From contig NC_089543.1 in the NCBI RefSeq assembly GCF_040115645.1, positions 6,076,001 through 6,140,000 on the forward strand: a DNA stretch of 64,000 nt, read 5' to 3'. Under the pieces are notes generated by a model. It saw only the letters and a list, made by a program, of their open reading frames with translations. It was not told where the DNA came from and searched no databases. The stretch is from Euwallacea fornicatus (taxonomy: Eukaryota > Arthropoda > Insecta > Coleoptera > Curculionidae). Below, in pieces: positions 49,901 through 60,296 of the stretch. The position numbers were made by a program, and so were the translations under genes. Numbering within the stretch: position 1 is the first letter of the stretch; each line of letters opens with the position of its first letter.

Positions 49901-50269
49901 CGGTCTCAGATATGTTTTCTGATTTATTTTAATGGGGTTATATTTCAAAAATACCGAAGTTATCAATATTTAACGGAATGGTATCTAATTTGTGATCCGA
50001 ACCAGAACGTGTTAACGAGCTTCCGTTTGTGCGCCCGTACAATCAGGTTGGCAGCGATATATCTGACAGGTATAAATCGTTCTACGTTAACTTTACCGAG
50101 ACTTAAGGACAAGTCATTAACGGAGAAGAGTTAAAGAATGGCGGATGGAAAGTTTAAAGATACAAATTAAAGGGAATTTGCAGGAAACTTAAGAGCGGCG
50201 GCGTTGTAGAGCCTCGACACTCACTCCTGCCTGTCGCAGAGAAAGCACTTGTATGATCGTCGTCAAATG

Positions 50270-51180
50270 TACGGGGTGTTCCACTTTTTCGTAGCGGGAC
50301 TTTAACAGTTGATAAAGAAACATTTTTCAAGAAGAAAATTTCATATCAACATTGGCCAAAAAACGTTTTGTTCGGGAGATACCGGGCGTTGAAAACTTAA
50401 GAACATTTTCAGATTATTTTTTATCGCACTCCAACCTCGCCAGACATTTGAAACAAATTTGATGTGCAGCTGCCGCATTCAGTAACAGCGTCACGGCCCG
50501 CGAGCAACCAGTACCTGAGTTGGGTTTTACCACCGTAAAATTACTAATACGGCGCTGCCTAAAATCAAATTGGGGATTTTTGAAAGAAAAAGTGCATGCA
50601 ACTCCTGTGGAAACAAGGGAGGAACTGTTCGGCCTCACTAGAGATGCGTGCACTGACTTGAGAAATGATAATTTAATTGAGGCTCTGCGGTCCATTAGAC
50701 GTCGGTGTTAATTATGGTTCATGTTTTGAACAGCTACTTTAAATTAAGTGAATTTTTGTAGCAGTTTTTCACCTTTAACTGTGCAACACGTACCATTAAC
50801 AATGACAAACTTTGCCGTTTATATGAAATTTTTTTTTTTTATTGAAATAATGAAATTTGTTTTTAGACAGGACCGTATTAGTAATTTATGGAATTTTGTA
50901 GTAGTAAAACCCCTCAGTACCGGTACTGGATGCTCGCGGACCGTGATGTTATTACTAAATTTGGCAGCGTGCAATGTGATGCTGTACACCAAATTTGGTT
51001 CAAATATGTGCAGAGATTGGAGTATTACAGGAAATAATGGAAAATGTTTTTAAGTTGTCAACGCCCAGTATCTTTAAAACGAAGCATTTATGTGCCCGTG
51101 TTGATACGAATTTTTTTTCTTAAACTAAGTTTTTTTATTGACTGTGAAAGTCCTGCTACAAAAAAGGGGATCACCCTGTA
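50270..51180. mobile_element. Foldback element A: 911 bases with inverted arms of about 310 bases
   Basis: The left arm (50270 to about 50578) and right arm (about 50868-51180) are imperfect inverted copies. Starting from each end they share TAC(A/G)GGGTG, CTTTTT(T/C)GTAGC, GGGCGTTGA-AACTTAA, CACGG(C/T)CCGCGAGCA and CCAGTACC, down to ACTAATACGG near the centre. TA lies at both ends. The central 290 bases are not part of the arms and contain no recognised gene. Open frames in the two arms resemble each other only because the arms are copies. This is a non-autonomous long-inverted-repeat transposon; a transcript across it would fold into a long hairpin. Confidence 0.85.
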
Positions 51181-51188
51181 CAGGGTGT
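51173..51188. other. Perfect 16-base palindrome at the junction of elements A and B
   Basis: CACCCTGTACAGGGTG reads the same on both strands. It is formed by the right tip of element A and the left tip of element B sharing one TA. Confidence 0.85.
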
Positions 51189-52075
51189 CTCGTGTTAGTT
51201 AGCCAATCCGTTAACTGGCGATTCTTTGTACGAAAATAATTAGACTTTCTCTATGGCACTTTTTTCTTTGGCGCTTTATACTGATTATACAGGGTGTTGA
51301 AGTTAGTAAAAAAAATAGTTTTATCAATAACTTGGGTGTTTCTTCACATATTTTAATGAATTTTGGCAGTGATTTATAGTTCGATTAGGCGCACGTTTCC
51401 AATGATTTCAGTAAAAGAATTTGGAGCAACAATGGGCAAAAGGGGGGGTCGAGTACACGTTTTCCCCCCAACTTTTCTTTGCGCACGTCAACGGCGCATT
51501 TGTTTAGTTATTCAAATTCGCCGTTTCCTTATCTGGATTTCTTTATCTTGCAAAATTTTGGTTTGCGGCAATCGTTCTCGTACTGCACATGGAGCGTTAC
51601 GGGCAACTTGTAAAATTTCCTCTACCTGGTGTAGTTAATTAAATAAATAAATAATGGAGGCCACGTATTAGGGGGCAATTAGGGGAAATGTCTTCTAACG
51701 TAAGCTGCGAATGAAAAATTTCCAAGAATGAAGGAATCCAGATAGAGAAACAACTAATTTGAGTAACTGTACGAATGCACCATTGGCGTGCGCGAAAAAA
51801 GTTGGGGGGAAACCGTACACACCGCCCTCTATTTTAATCTCAAAATTTTTTTACCCTAACGGTAGGGAATGCGCTCCCAATCGAACTGTGCATCACTGCA
51901 CAATTTCATTGAAATATGTTAAGAGACGCCAGGATACCAAAAAAAGTTTTTTTTACTACACCCTGTGTAACGAGTATGAAGCTCCAAAGAAAAAAGTGCC
52001 ACACAGAGAGTCTACTTATTTCCGCCCCGGAATTTCCGGTTAGCGGATTGGCCTGCCAATGCGAAACATCCTATA
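51179..52075. mobile_element. Foldback element B: 897 bases with inverted arms of about 370-390 bases
   Basis: The left arm (51179 to about 51569) and right arm (about 51705-52075) are imperfect inverted copies. They share GGCACTTTTTTCTTTGG, CAGTGAT, AGTTCGATT, TTTCCCCCCAACTTTT, GCGCACG, and TCTGGATT. The ends are TACAGGGTGTCTCG on the left and, inward, TATAGGATGTTTCG on the right. A second pair of terminal-like motifs lies inside each arm (TATACAGGGTGTTG at 51286 and CTACACCCTGTGTA near 51952). The centre (about 51570-51704) holds an AAAT run and no gene. Its arms are not related to those of element A except at the tips. Confidence 0.85.
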
Positions 52076-52967
52076 TATCCCAATCACCTCTAACTATCGC
52101 CAAAAAATTATTGAGCTAAAGCGCTCAGCTTGGAAGCTATCACTTCTCCAAATTATCTCAATGTCGAAACATTGAATATGGGCTTTATTGTAGTCTCGGC
52201 ACTCCCTATCACAATTCGATGCTGTTCGTTATCATAAATTACAATTTAGTGCTTCGGGGTGAATTATAAGGAATATCAAATCCCGTCCCTTCTACGGGAC
52301 TCCTGCAACGCAATTGTCCGACGTAGTTAATTTGCAGTGTGTCTCATTAATCGTTTCCATTAAGTTAATATCGAGAAAGAATTGGTAAATCAATCACTAA
52401 ATCGTGCATACCCCACCTGAGGTCACTAGTTCAACTAATACTAATCTTTACCGGGGGATTGAAGGATAATTTAGCTATAGCGTGCACTCAATAAAACTCG
52501 GGCAATCAAACATTTATCAAACGCGGGGCATTATAAATCTAGTTTCGTAAGCCAGTCATATTTCACGGCCCACCGATAATCGCGTTTTCGACTAGATGTC
52601 CAGATATGACACGTATTATTTCAATTTGATTCCTTTTTCTCACCCCATCTTGGGCTTTAACGCCCATTCCGTTTCCATGCCATGATATAGTGGCTGACTG
52701 TTGCGCCCGTTTGTCTCTAATTTATTATTAAGAGCGCACTTTTTTCGGTTTGTTCGCTCTCACTCATAAATCCTGTGATTTATGCTACAGGATGGAGAGA
52801 AAATAAATTGCATAATTGCTTCAGTTTATTGTTTGTTATTAATTGCGCGGTTAAAATAGACTCGTTCTGTGAGACATAATATTTCATTGTTTGCTAGTAA
52901 AAATGACACATTGCCGCCACATTGCGGTGCAAAAAACGTTAATTGGCTACATAGCGATAATCCCATC

Positions 52968-53369
52968 TACGGGGTGGCTCAGAAACGGTCGGGCGCCGGA
53001 GGGCAAAAAGGTAGAGCGATTCAGGTAAACTTGTCCTGCACGTGTGCGCCTGGTTTTCGTTCGTGGAGGACGCCGGAGCAATTTTTTTATGCCGTAAATC
53101 GGGAAGGAACCCCATAGTTTCCGATTTGCCGGCCGGAAATCGCCCCTAGAGGGATGCTCACATACCAACGACTTCGCAAACCCAAAAAGAGAACAAATCT
53201 AATGGGTTCAAGTCTGGACTTCGCGGCGGCCACACAGTTTATCGCTCCCGACAGTCCCGCGGGAGCAATTCCACCTCAGCAAATCACAAACTGTGCGACC
53301 TGCTCCTCTATTGTTTTACCCTCTAACGTCCTACACTAATTCGTATCGTTGTTTCTGGGACATCCTGTA
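52968..53369 (-). mobile_element. 402-base TA-flanked element with a transposase scrap
   Basis: The left end is TACGGGGTGGCTCAGAAAC and the right end, read inward, is TACAGGATGTCCCAGAAAC, giving inverted repeats of about 19 bases with TA at each end. On the minus strand near 53232-53190 it reads VWPPRSPDLNPLDLF, the well-known motif around the last catalytic Asp of mariner-type transposases (SPDLNPLD), followed by a broken frame. It is therefore an internally deleted copy of an autonomous mariner-like element. Confidence 0.7.
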
Positions 53370-56365
53370 TAACTAGTAATCCGGCAAAAGCGAACATATT
53401 CAACAATAGTTGGGCTAATTGGAACCAAGTTAACCATAATATTACATTATATGTAATCTGTCTGCAGAGATGTAATTAATTAGATGCTCAAACTTGTGTT
53501 AATTAAGCCAGAACATGTTCAAATCTAAATTTGATACTTTGAATCCTTATTCCGTTATACAATTTCCCGCTTAGCCCTGCATGTGCCGCATATACAGGTA
53601 TTTATAGGGCTTAGCGTAATAGTTGTACATCGAACGGACACGGTAATAGAATTTCTGTATATGGATATTAATAATTTCGATCAGGTATACGAACAGTAAT
53701 TAAATTGCAAACGGGCTTGATTGGAAATACATATGGCTGATTTGAATGGAAACGTTAAATGGACATTAATTGTTTTAATAATTTGGTAATTGGTTTAAAG
53801 CAGGGAGTTTTCAATGTAAAGGGGAATCAAGGGGAGGTGATGAAACAAAGTATGTTATAAACGAGGTTTCTCGCGGGCACTCTCGAACTGATGAGGGTGA
53901 CTAAGGTTTTCAGTGACTCGCCCTCTAGCAGCAACTCACACTCCCACGCACGCTCATCAACGCAATGACTGCCGTCATTTTTTTTGACAATGACTTGCGT
54001 CAATGTCAACGTCGACGTCAAATCAACTTCGTTGAGTGCGAAGAAACGTCACTTGACGCTTATTGCAGCTATGCTCGAAGACCTATTTTTAATGTGGGAC
54101 CGATGCTTGAGGCTCGGCATACGATTTCCCGCACACCCCGTATAGCTATTAAAGCTAACGAATGGAAAATATTCTGACATAAGCACCAATCCTAATTTGT
54201 TAATTTTATGCCGGTAAGCGCACCTTGTGTCAGAAAAAGTGTGCAGTTTTTCCAAACACGTGTGTCTATCAGTGAAATAAATAGAAAGAACCACCACACC
54301 TTGTGCTTCAGGTCGAGCCCTTATCGCGACTTTTAATATATTCGTGTCACGCAACAAATCCGGAAAAGGTTCAAAATTGGTCGCTTTATAGGAGATAATG
54401 GCCCTTATGTCGTATTAAATTTACATATTTTTCGGTACATGTGCGCGACTCGTACGATTTAATTTGGATTTAATTGTCTCCGCCACTAGAGCTTAAGCGT
54501 ATCGACAAGTTGTCCGATATGCACCTTGTTGAGCTGAATTATAATTTCATGGCATTAGATCTCCCCTTTTTATCGCCCCAAGTTCTAACAGCAGGTGAAA
54601 ATGCTCCAGGTACTTATTATTCTTCTAATTATTAGTTTTGTTTTGACGACATATGCCTCGAGTCTGAGAAATTGGCCCTCGAATTACATTCAGTTCTCGA
54701 AGGGAGTGGAAATTCAACCCCCCGGCGATAACGCAGGGAGTTGATTTTCCGAAAGTTCACGCGAAATTCCATACCCGCACTAAAGGCATAAATATGATAT
54801 ACGCTCCTAACTGACCCATATAAAGTTTTATGGTACCCTCGTTTCAGCTCAGTTGCCCGTTGGAAACTTGCATGTACCTCAGTGAGAAATCCGGGTGAAA
54901 TGAAGACAATTATCTGGCTTCCGATTTATAACTTAGATCTAAACTCCAGAAAACCCGCTGTGATGGAGCTCGAGAAGTGAGATAGAAAGTTCAGTGTTAC
55001 GTGTCAGATGATGAATGGTTTCCCGTCTCGACGCCCGGCGTCGGGCCCGGGGCGCGCTTTCACCTAATCCCTATTATTTGTCATCCCAGTTTCATATCCT
55101 TCTATAAAGTGGGAATGCATTCCCTTAGACCCCAATAAATAGCCGTCGTTACGTTGGCGTTCACCAACTGAAGTTTTAATGAGCAATTCACGTACGACTG
55201 AGCTGGATCGTGTTTGCTTTTGCTTATTGGTTAAGATTATCAAGTCGAACGTCCGTTTTTCTCCCGTTTAAACCGAGTAAACCAAAGACGCGGTTTAACA
55301 CGGGGTAAGACCGGGGGGACGAATTAAAGCGATCGCCTCTTGACCGAGCTCCAGCACTGGGGGGTGCGAATTCCACCGCGGGAGCGGCTCACCATCAGCG
55401 GTGGTTCCGGTCTCGTGAGGAATCTTTCGACGATGCGGAGGCGACATCCCCGAAATTTCCGCCAATATTAGCGCGTGCTTTCGAAGATGTATTCCCTGGA
55501 AAAATCAAAATATCCAATACAGTAACAATATGAATATGCTCTAACAACACGACGTATCCAATTTACAAGTATAGATATCCTGACAACGGGAAATACGAGA
55601 GACGGCTTTATAAATTTAGAAAGCTTCAAAGATTTTGATTGATGTTGCATCCAGAAAAGAGGGTATTTCCAGAGCTGTAAACAGAAAAGGCGAAATCGTG
55701 GAAAGGCAAAAAGTTACCGGTGGAGCGCCAGACGAAATAAAAAAAAAACTGGGATGTAATTGATAACTTGGAGTACATGAAGTGTAGCGACTCCCTATCG
55801 TGCGGTGTTCCATCATGCTTTGTTTCTCTTCCCAATTATGCTTAATTTTCCCCAGTTTGTTGGGTAAGTGACGCACGTACAAGGACTCGGAATTAACGAG
55901 TCCCTAAATTTATTCGTCTTTTGGAACCCAATCGATCAGTTTTCGTTGATGGAAGGCCCAATGGACTGCGCGCTCATTCGGAATAATTAGAAATCGAAGA
56001 GAGATGGTGGGTGCCAAGCGGCACAACAACGCTAAGGAATGAGGTACACTAATCCCAATCGAATGCCCACATAATTGGTATGCCCAAAAGATAAGCCAAC
56101 CGAAAGCTTTCGCGTTAGATCAACATTTCTGATAAACGGAGCCAGTAGAGGCATCATGTCGCACACAACAGGAATATCGGACCTTCGACCAGGAATAATT
56201 GACTTAACAAGTGCAGCGTCCAATTCGACGGGAAACGGCCAGTTTGCGGCTAAGGAGACGCAGGGAGGCGTTCCAGGGCCGGTGAATAATTTTCCTCCGT
56301 CTATCGCGACCGGCATCAAAACTGGAAGAGGAAGGAACGAACGAACGAAAAAGACAAATTAAATG
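53370..56365. other. Non-coding stretch, no gene recognised
   Basis: Short open frames only. A transposon-end-like motif, ACACCCCGTA, lies at 54133-54142 (reverse complement TACGGGGTGT). Nothing else was recognised. Confidence 0.4.
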
Positions 56366-56465
56366 AGAATTAAAGAAGAAAAATAAAACGAAAATTAAAG
56401 TAGAAAAACGAAACGAAAATTAAAGGGGAAAAATAAAATTAAAATTAAAGGTGAAAAATAAAGTT
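56366..56465. repeat. 25-base tandem repeat, four copies
   Basis: Four consecutive 25-base units starting at 56366, 56391, 56416 and 56441. Each follows the pattern AAAATTAAAG..GAAAAA, then an A-rich end (consensus parts AAAATTAAAG and GAAAAATAAA). A partial fifth unit fades into A-rich DNA. Confidence 0.9.
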
Positions 56466-58750
56466 AAAATAAAAAAATACATTTCTTAATGTGTATTTGT
56501 TTCGCTTTTAACCAGTTCGCCACCGTCTTGAGCACATCTGATCCCGCGCAATCTGCACCAAATAATACTCCAATATTCATCACATAAATTTTTATGTCGG
56601 GAAGCGGCAGGGAAAAAAGCGCCGAATCCGAACAAAAAGACTTAGTTCTCGGTCGGGTTTCAATATCGCTTTCAAAAAGTAAATCTTAAGATTGAAATTC
56701 ATTGTTGGTCGGAGGAAGGAAAAAAAGCTTTATATGGGGGGGCGCCGCGTCGCACCGTACTTGAATAAGGCTCTTCACTCAAAATTGCCGAAGCCCTAAT
56801 TATTATTAGGTAAAAGCTTTTAGTCTGGAAAAGACGTAAGTTGCAAACCACTCGGGACATTTCTTTTCGATGACGTTTGGCTGGTGAAGTTAGCAAGACT
56901 AGATCCGATCAAGGCGCAACTTTCAGGATCGCGCCCGAAGTCGTCCAGTCCAACTTCGCCCCGTAAGACTGACCGAGAGAGATTTTCCAGGCAAAAAGTG
57001 TGCAAAAATCACATTTGTGCGGTTAAAACGCGGTTGCTTCGACTGACCGTTGGCGACCCGGTTGTCCACCTATTAAACCGCGTTGCAACGAAATTTAATT
57101 GGGTTTAAACAAGAGAAGGAACGTTCGGCTTATTAACCTCGACCAATTTTCCGCTATTGCCTTCGACACAACGAGCATGAGCCCGTTCCTAATCTCCTTG
57201 AAGACCCGAGGACGTCACATTATCCAGTTTTAAAAGTTGCAAACAATCCTTTAACGCGTTAAATTGGACCAGGACGCACCTGTTCACCCCCCATACAAGA
57301 GCAAGCTTTTCTGGCGGTTTAATAAAACTTTAGACCATCATGTAAGATAACTATGGCACTTAGGGGAAGTTTTAAGGGGCAGATTTCTAAAACTTTAAAT
57401 TTGATGGTCGCAATTAAGTGCGAAATCCCGACGGACATGAGGGATTTTCGCGTCGGCGATGGGAGACCCGAGATATCGAGATATGCACGGGGTATAACGA
57501 AAAAACCGCAATTAAGACCTCGGTTGTGTGCCATCGGCAATTTATCGGGACTCTCAAAGGTTTTTCCCTAATTATTTTTATTTTTCTCTTGTTATTCTCG
57601 AGATTTTGTAATTAGCCGTCGCCGGAAAATTGCCCGTAATTTGGAGGAACTTCTTCCTGTAACTATAGTTATTAAGTCGACGAAATCTTAAGTAAAGATC
57701 CCCTCTTGGCTCGACGACGATGGAGGCAATTAGACATTTTCAACAAAAGTATACTTCTTGTGAAGTTCTAGAGAAGCCTCTTATGTTCGCCCTGGCGTTT
57801 TCTTCTGATCCCTTTAATCCCGTGTATCGCTTCTATTAGCGACTGGGAATTTCAGATTGGCCACGCGATATTTTTGCAGAAAATGTTACGGATTTATGTC
57901 GCACCTTCGCACATTATCTTATCCTAAATTCCCTTAATTTAAACCCCTGCTAAGGCTCTAAGAGTTATTTAGCCCACATTTTAATGTTCCGGATTACGCC
58001 TCAGCGCCGTCCTGATATATGCTCCTTAAGGGAAAGATAAGTAAGTTCAGTCGGGGTTTCATTGGGCGAGCGTTGTTGCATTTAAGTACACGCGCGCACA
58101 CAGCGAACGACTTCGATTAACGTTAAATTAAACGGTAAATGTTGTTCGGTTTTACCAGAATCACCTGGATTTACGGTACGTGATGGGATTCATGTATCGA
58201 CTAGATCGTTTTCAGTTTCATGTGAACCGGTAATAAAATGGAAGTAAATAAACGAAAAACGTAATTACGTATGTTCGCGTAACAGTAGCGATTTAAACTG
58301 ATATATTTATTATTAAAAGAGAGCTTTATTATCTAGTGCCCCACACAATGGCTTATCAAACAGAGGGTGCCCAGCCCCGCACATTATAACGGTATGTCGA
58401 GAGCATCAATAATGTCAATAAGATATTCACTTTATTTTTGTTGACTCTCGATACATGGTTTTATTGTAACCAAACAGATAATGGGCGTTGATAATGGTAT
58501 TTTATTTGTACTTCTGTTGTGCTTCGTTCGTAATACTTCAACTAACGCCAATATTGTCACAACGGACTTTTCTAAGGGCAGATACAGATTCACGTAATCT
58601 TACAAACAAAGCGGAACCAGGTTTGGGGGTCGTTCAAAAGATCCAACAAGGAGAGTGACGGCTGATCAAATAAATCCGACCGGGTTCCAATTCCAGTTCT
58701 GGCTGCAGCTTCCTCCCGGCCCAACGGCAGTTCAGTTCTTGGTGCGTGCG
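56466..58750. other. Non-coding stretch, nothing recognised
   Basis: No protein, RNA gene or transposon end was identified. Short open frames lack motifs. Confidence 0.4.
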
Positions 58751-59807
58751 CAGTTGTGGACAAAAGTATGAGACGTTTTAAATTCATCATGCCTTTCCGT
58801 CAAAACAGTCGAATATTAGAAAATAAACATGTACAAAAACCCAAGAACACATTTAACAATGTTATAAACAAAAGCAAATAAATTAATTTCTACAAACGTA
58901 AAATGAAGTAAAAACAACAAATTACGTTGGACAAAAGGATGGAACACTCCGTGAAATCCATTATAATCAATTAAAAATTTTACATAAACTAATATCTTGT
59001 GGCACACCCTTTCAAGTCGATAACAGCCGGACATCGACGGTGCATAGAATCGATTAAATTTTCACAGATGGAAATAGGAATCTTCACCCATTCCTCCTGC
59101 GGGACTCTCCAAAACTCATCCCGGTTGAACACATTCCTGTCTCGAATTTTTCGTTTTACGCGTTCCCAAAGATGCTCAATCGGATTCAGATCCGGCGACT
59201 GGGACGGCCACTCTAACATGGGAAGGTTATTATCATTCAGCCAATTTTTGACTGACCGGGATGAACGTTTAGGGTCGCTGTCCTACTGGAAACGCCAAAG
59301 TAAAGGCATATCTCCATCAGCAAATGACAGCATGTGGTTCTCAAGAATCGATTTGTATTGAAATCGATCCATAATTCCCTCAGTTTTGACGAATAGTCCA
59401 ACGCAGGATCGAGAAAAACATCCCCATACCATGGCGCTCCAACCGTCACGTTTCACTGTTCGTTTTTGATGGTTGGGCTCAAACCCAGACCCCACAGGTA
59501 GACGAACATTACGTTTCCCATCAGAATTAAAAATGTTAATTTCAGTGTCATCACTGAAGAGAACATTACTCCACTTTGAAGATAACCAAAACAAATGTTC
59601 CTGCGCAAAGACGGCCCCTTGGCTGATCGGCCTTCATAATGTCTTTTGGGTTGTGGTCATCACGTGACATTGAATTTCGAAAATCTTCCGAAAAATACTT
59701 TTCCTTTGACATATATATAAAACGCACCACACAGTCCGTCCGAATAACTCATAATGCCCCGATAAACAACAACACTACGTAGCATTCCATACTATTGTCC
59801 ACAACTG
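58751..59807 (-). mobile_element. Tc1-like transposon with internal deletion, 1057 bases
   Basis: The left end is CAGTTGTGGACAAAAGTATG; the right end, read inward, is CAGTTGTGGACAATAGTATG, with TA after it at 59808-59809. The left flank is CG rather than TA, so one target copy has decayed. An inner copy of the terminal motif (TTGGACAAAAGGATGGAA, near 58927) suggests an IR/DR layout. Full-length relatives are about 1.5 kb. The missing part is most of the DNA-binding region of the transposase. Confidence 0.85.
58989..59712 (-). pseudogene. Tc1-like transposase with N-terminal deletion and one amber codon
   Basis: Minus strand. A start at 59712 reads MSKEKYFSEDFRNS and soon joins, after a deletion of most of the helix-turn-helix region and a frameshift, to the catalytic domain. 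From 59594 to 58989 a single frame runs through NVLFSDDTEINIF (first Asp), WSAMVWGCFSRSCVG, WRFQ then a TAG at 59283-59285, then DSDPKRSSRSVKNWL (second Asp), SPDLNPIEHLW (Glu, 34 residues after the Asp, so DD34E), and ends AVIDLKGCATRY. The TAG stands where relatives have Gln (CAG), a single transition. The catalytic residues are kept, so the copy is fairly young. Confidence 0.88.
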
Positions 59808-59935
59808 TAAATATACTTCTAGAATTGTCCGTCTCCACGAGAGAAGGCTGATGAACCTCTATCTGCAGGGCCCCATTTCGTCTTCACGACGTGTGTCTAG
59901 CTACGAGAATAGCCCCAGAAGTACCCGACCTGACG

Positions 59936-60060
59936 TATACAGGGTGTTTCTGAACAGATAGTAAAAAAATTGAACGGGACAATCCCGAGCAAAATTTAAC
60001 ACGAAAAATTCATATAGAGACATATCCAAAAACGCTTTAGCTCGATCTACAGAGTGTTAG
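59936..60060 (+). mobile_element. Left end of another TACAGGGTGT element, right end not found
   Basis: TATACAGGGTGTTTCTGAAC, the canonical tip of the TACAGGGTG set, faces right. ACAGAGTGTTAGAAAAC follows about 110 bases on. I could not find the opposite end, so the extent is unknown. Confidence 0.45.
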
Positions 60061-60112
60061 AAAACATTTTTTTTCGTTTTTTTTTTAAATGACCGTCTTC
60101 GTACTTTGTACG

Positions 60113-60296
60113 CCTGATGCGGCCACAAAGTAGAAACCTCTGCCACGACTACAACCAGTTGGCAAGTTACACCCGCACGTGCGCAGTTGGACATGCGTAG
60201 CATGATGGGCGCGTAGCTACATTGAAATCACTCAGACCTGAGGCAGCCACAGAGTAGAAACTTTTGTTTTACCTACAGTTAGTTCACGTGTCAACT
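60113..60296. repeat. Diverged direct repeat, about 60 bases, offset 124
   Basis: CCTGATGCGGCCACAAAGTA at 60113 and CCTGAGGCAGCCACAGAGTA at 60237 begin two stretches that stay similar for about 60 bases. Confidence 0.5.

Larger units (their letters stand above)
39371..50269. other. Long non-coding stretch, no gene recognised
   Basis: Eleven kilobases without a recognisable protein or RNA gene. Open frames are short, and those up to 177 codons (minus strand near 46249-46782) have no known motif. Isolated right-end motifs of the TACAGGGTG set occur at 40724-40733 and 46946-46956. GC-rich patches lie near 43.1-43.3, 44.6-44.8 and 49.6-49.7 kb. Confidence 0.4.

Noticed and set aside
50414..51053. 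Similar peptides (RQ-RISN, VVKP, GTGCSR, LLLN) in open frames of both arms of foldback element A, as if a conserved protein.
   Set aside because: The arms are inverted copies at the DNA level, so the shared peptide follows from that. The frames have no recognisable family and differ by insertions.
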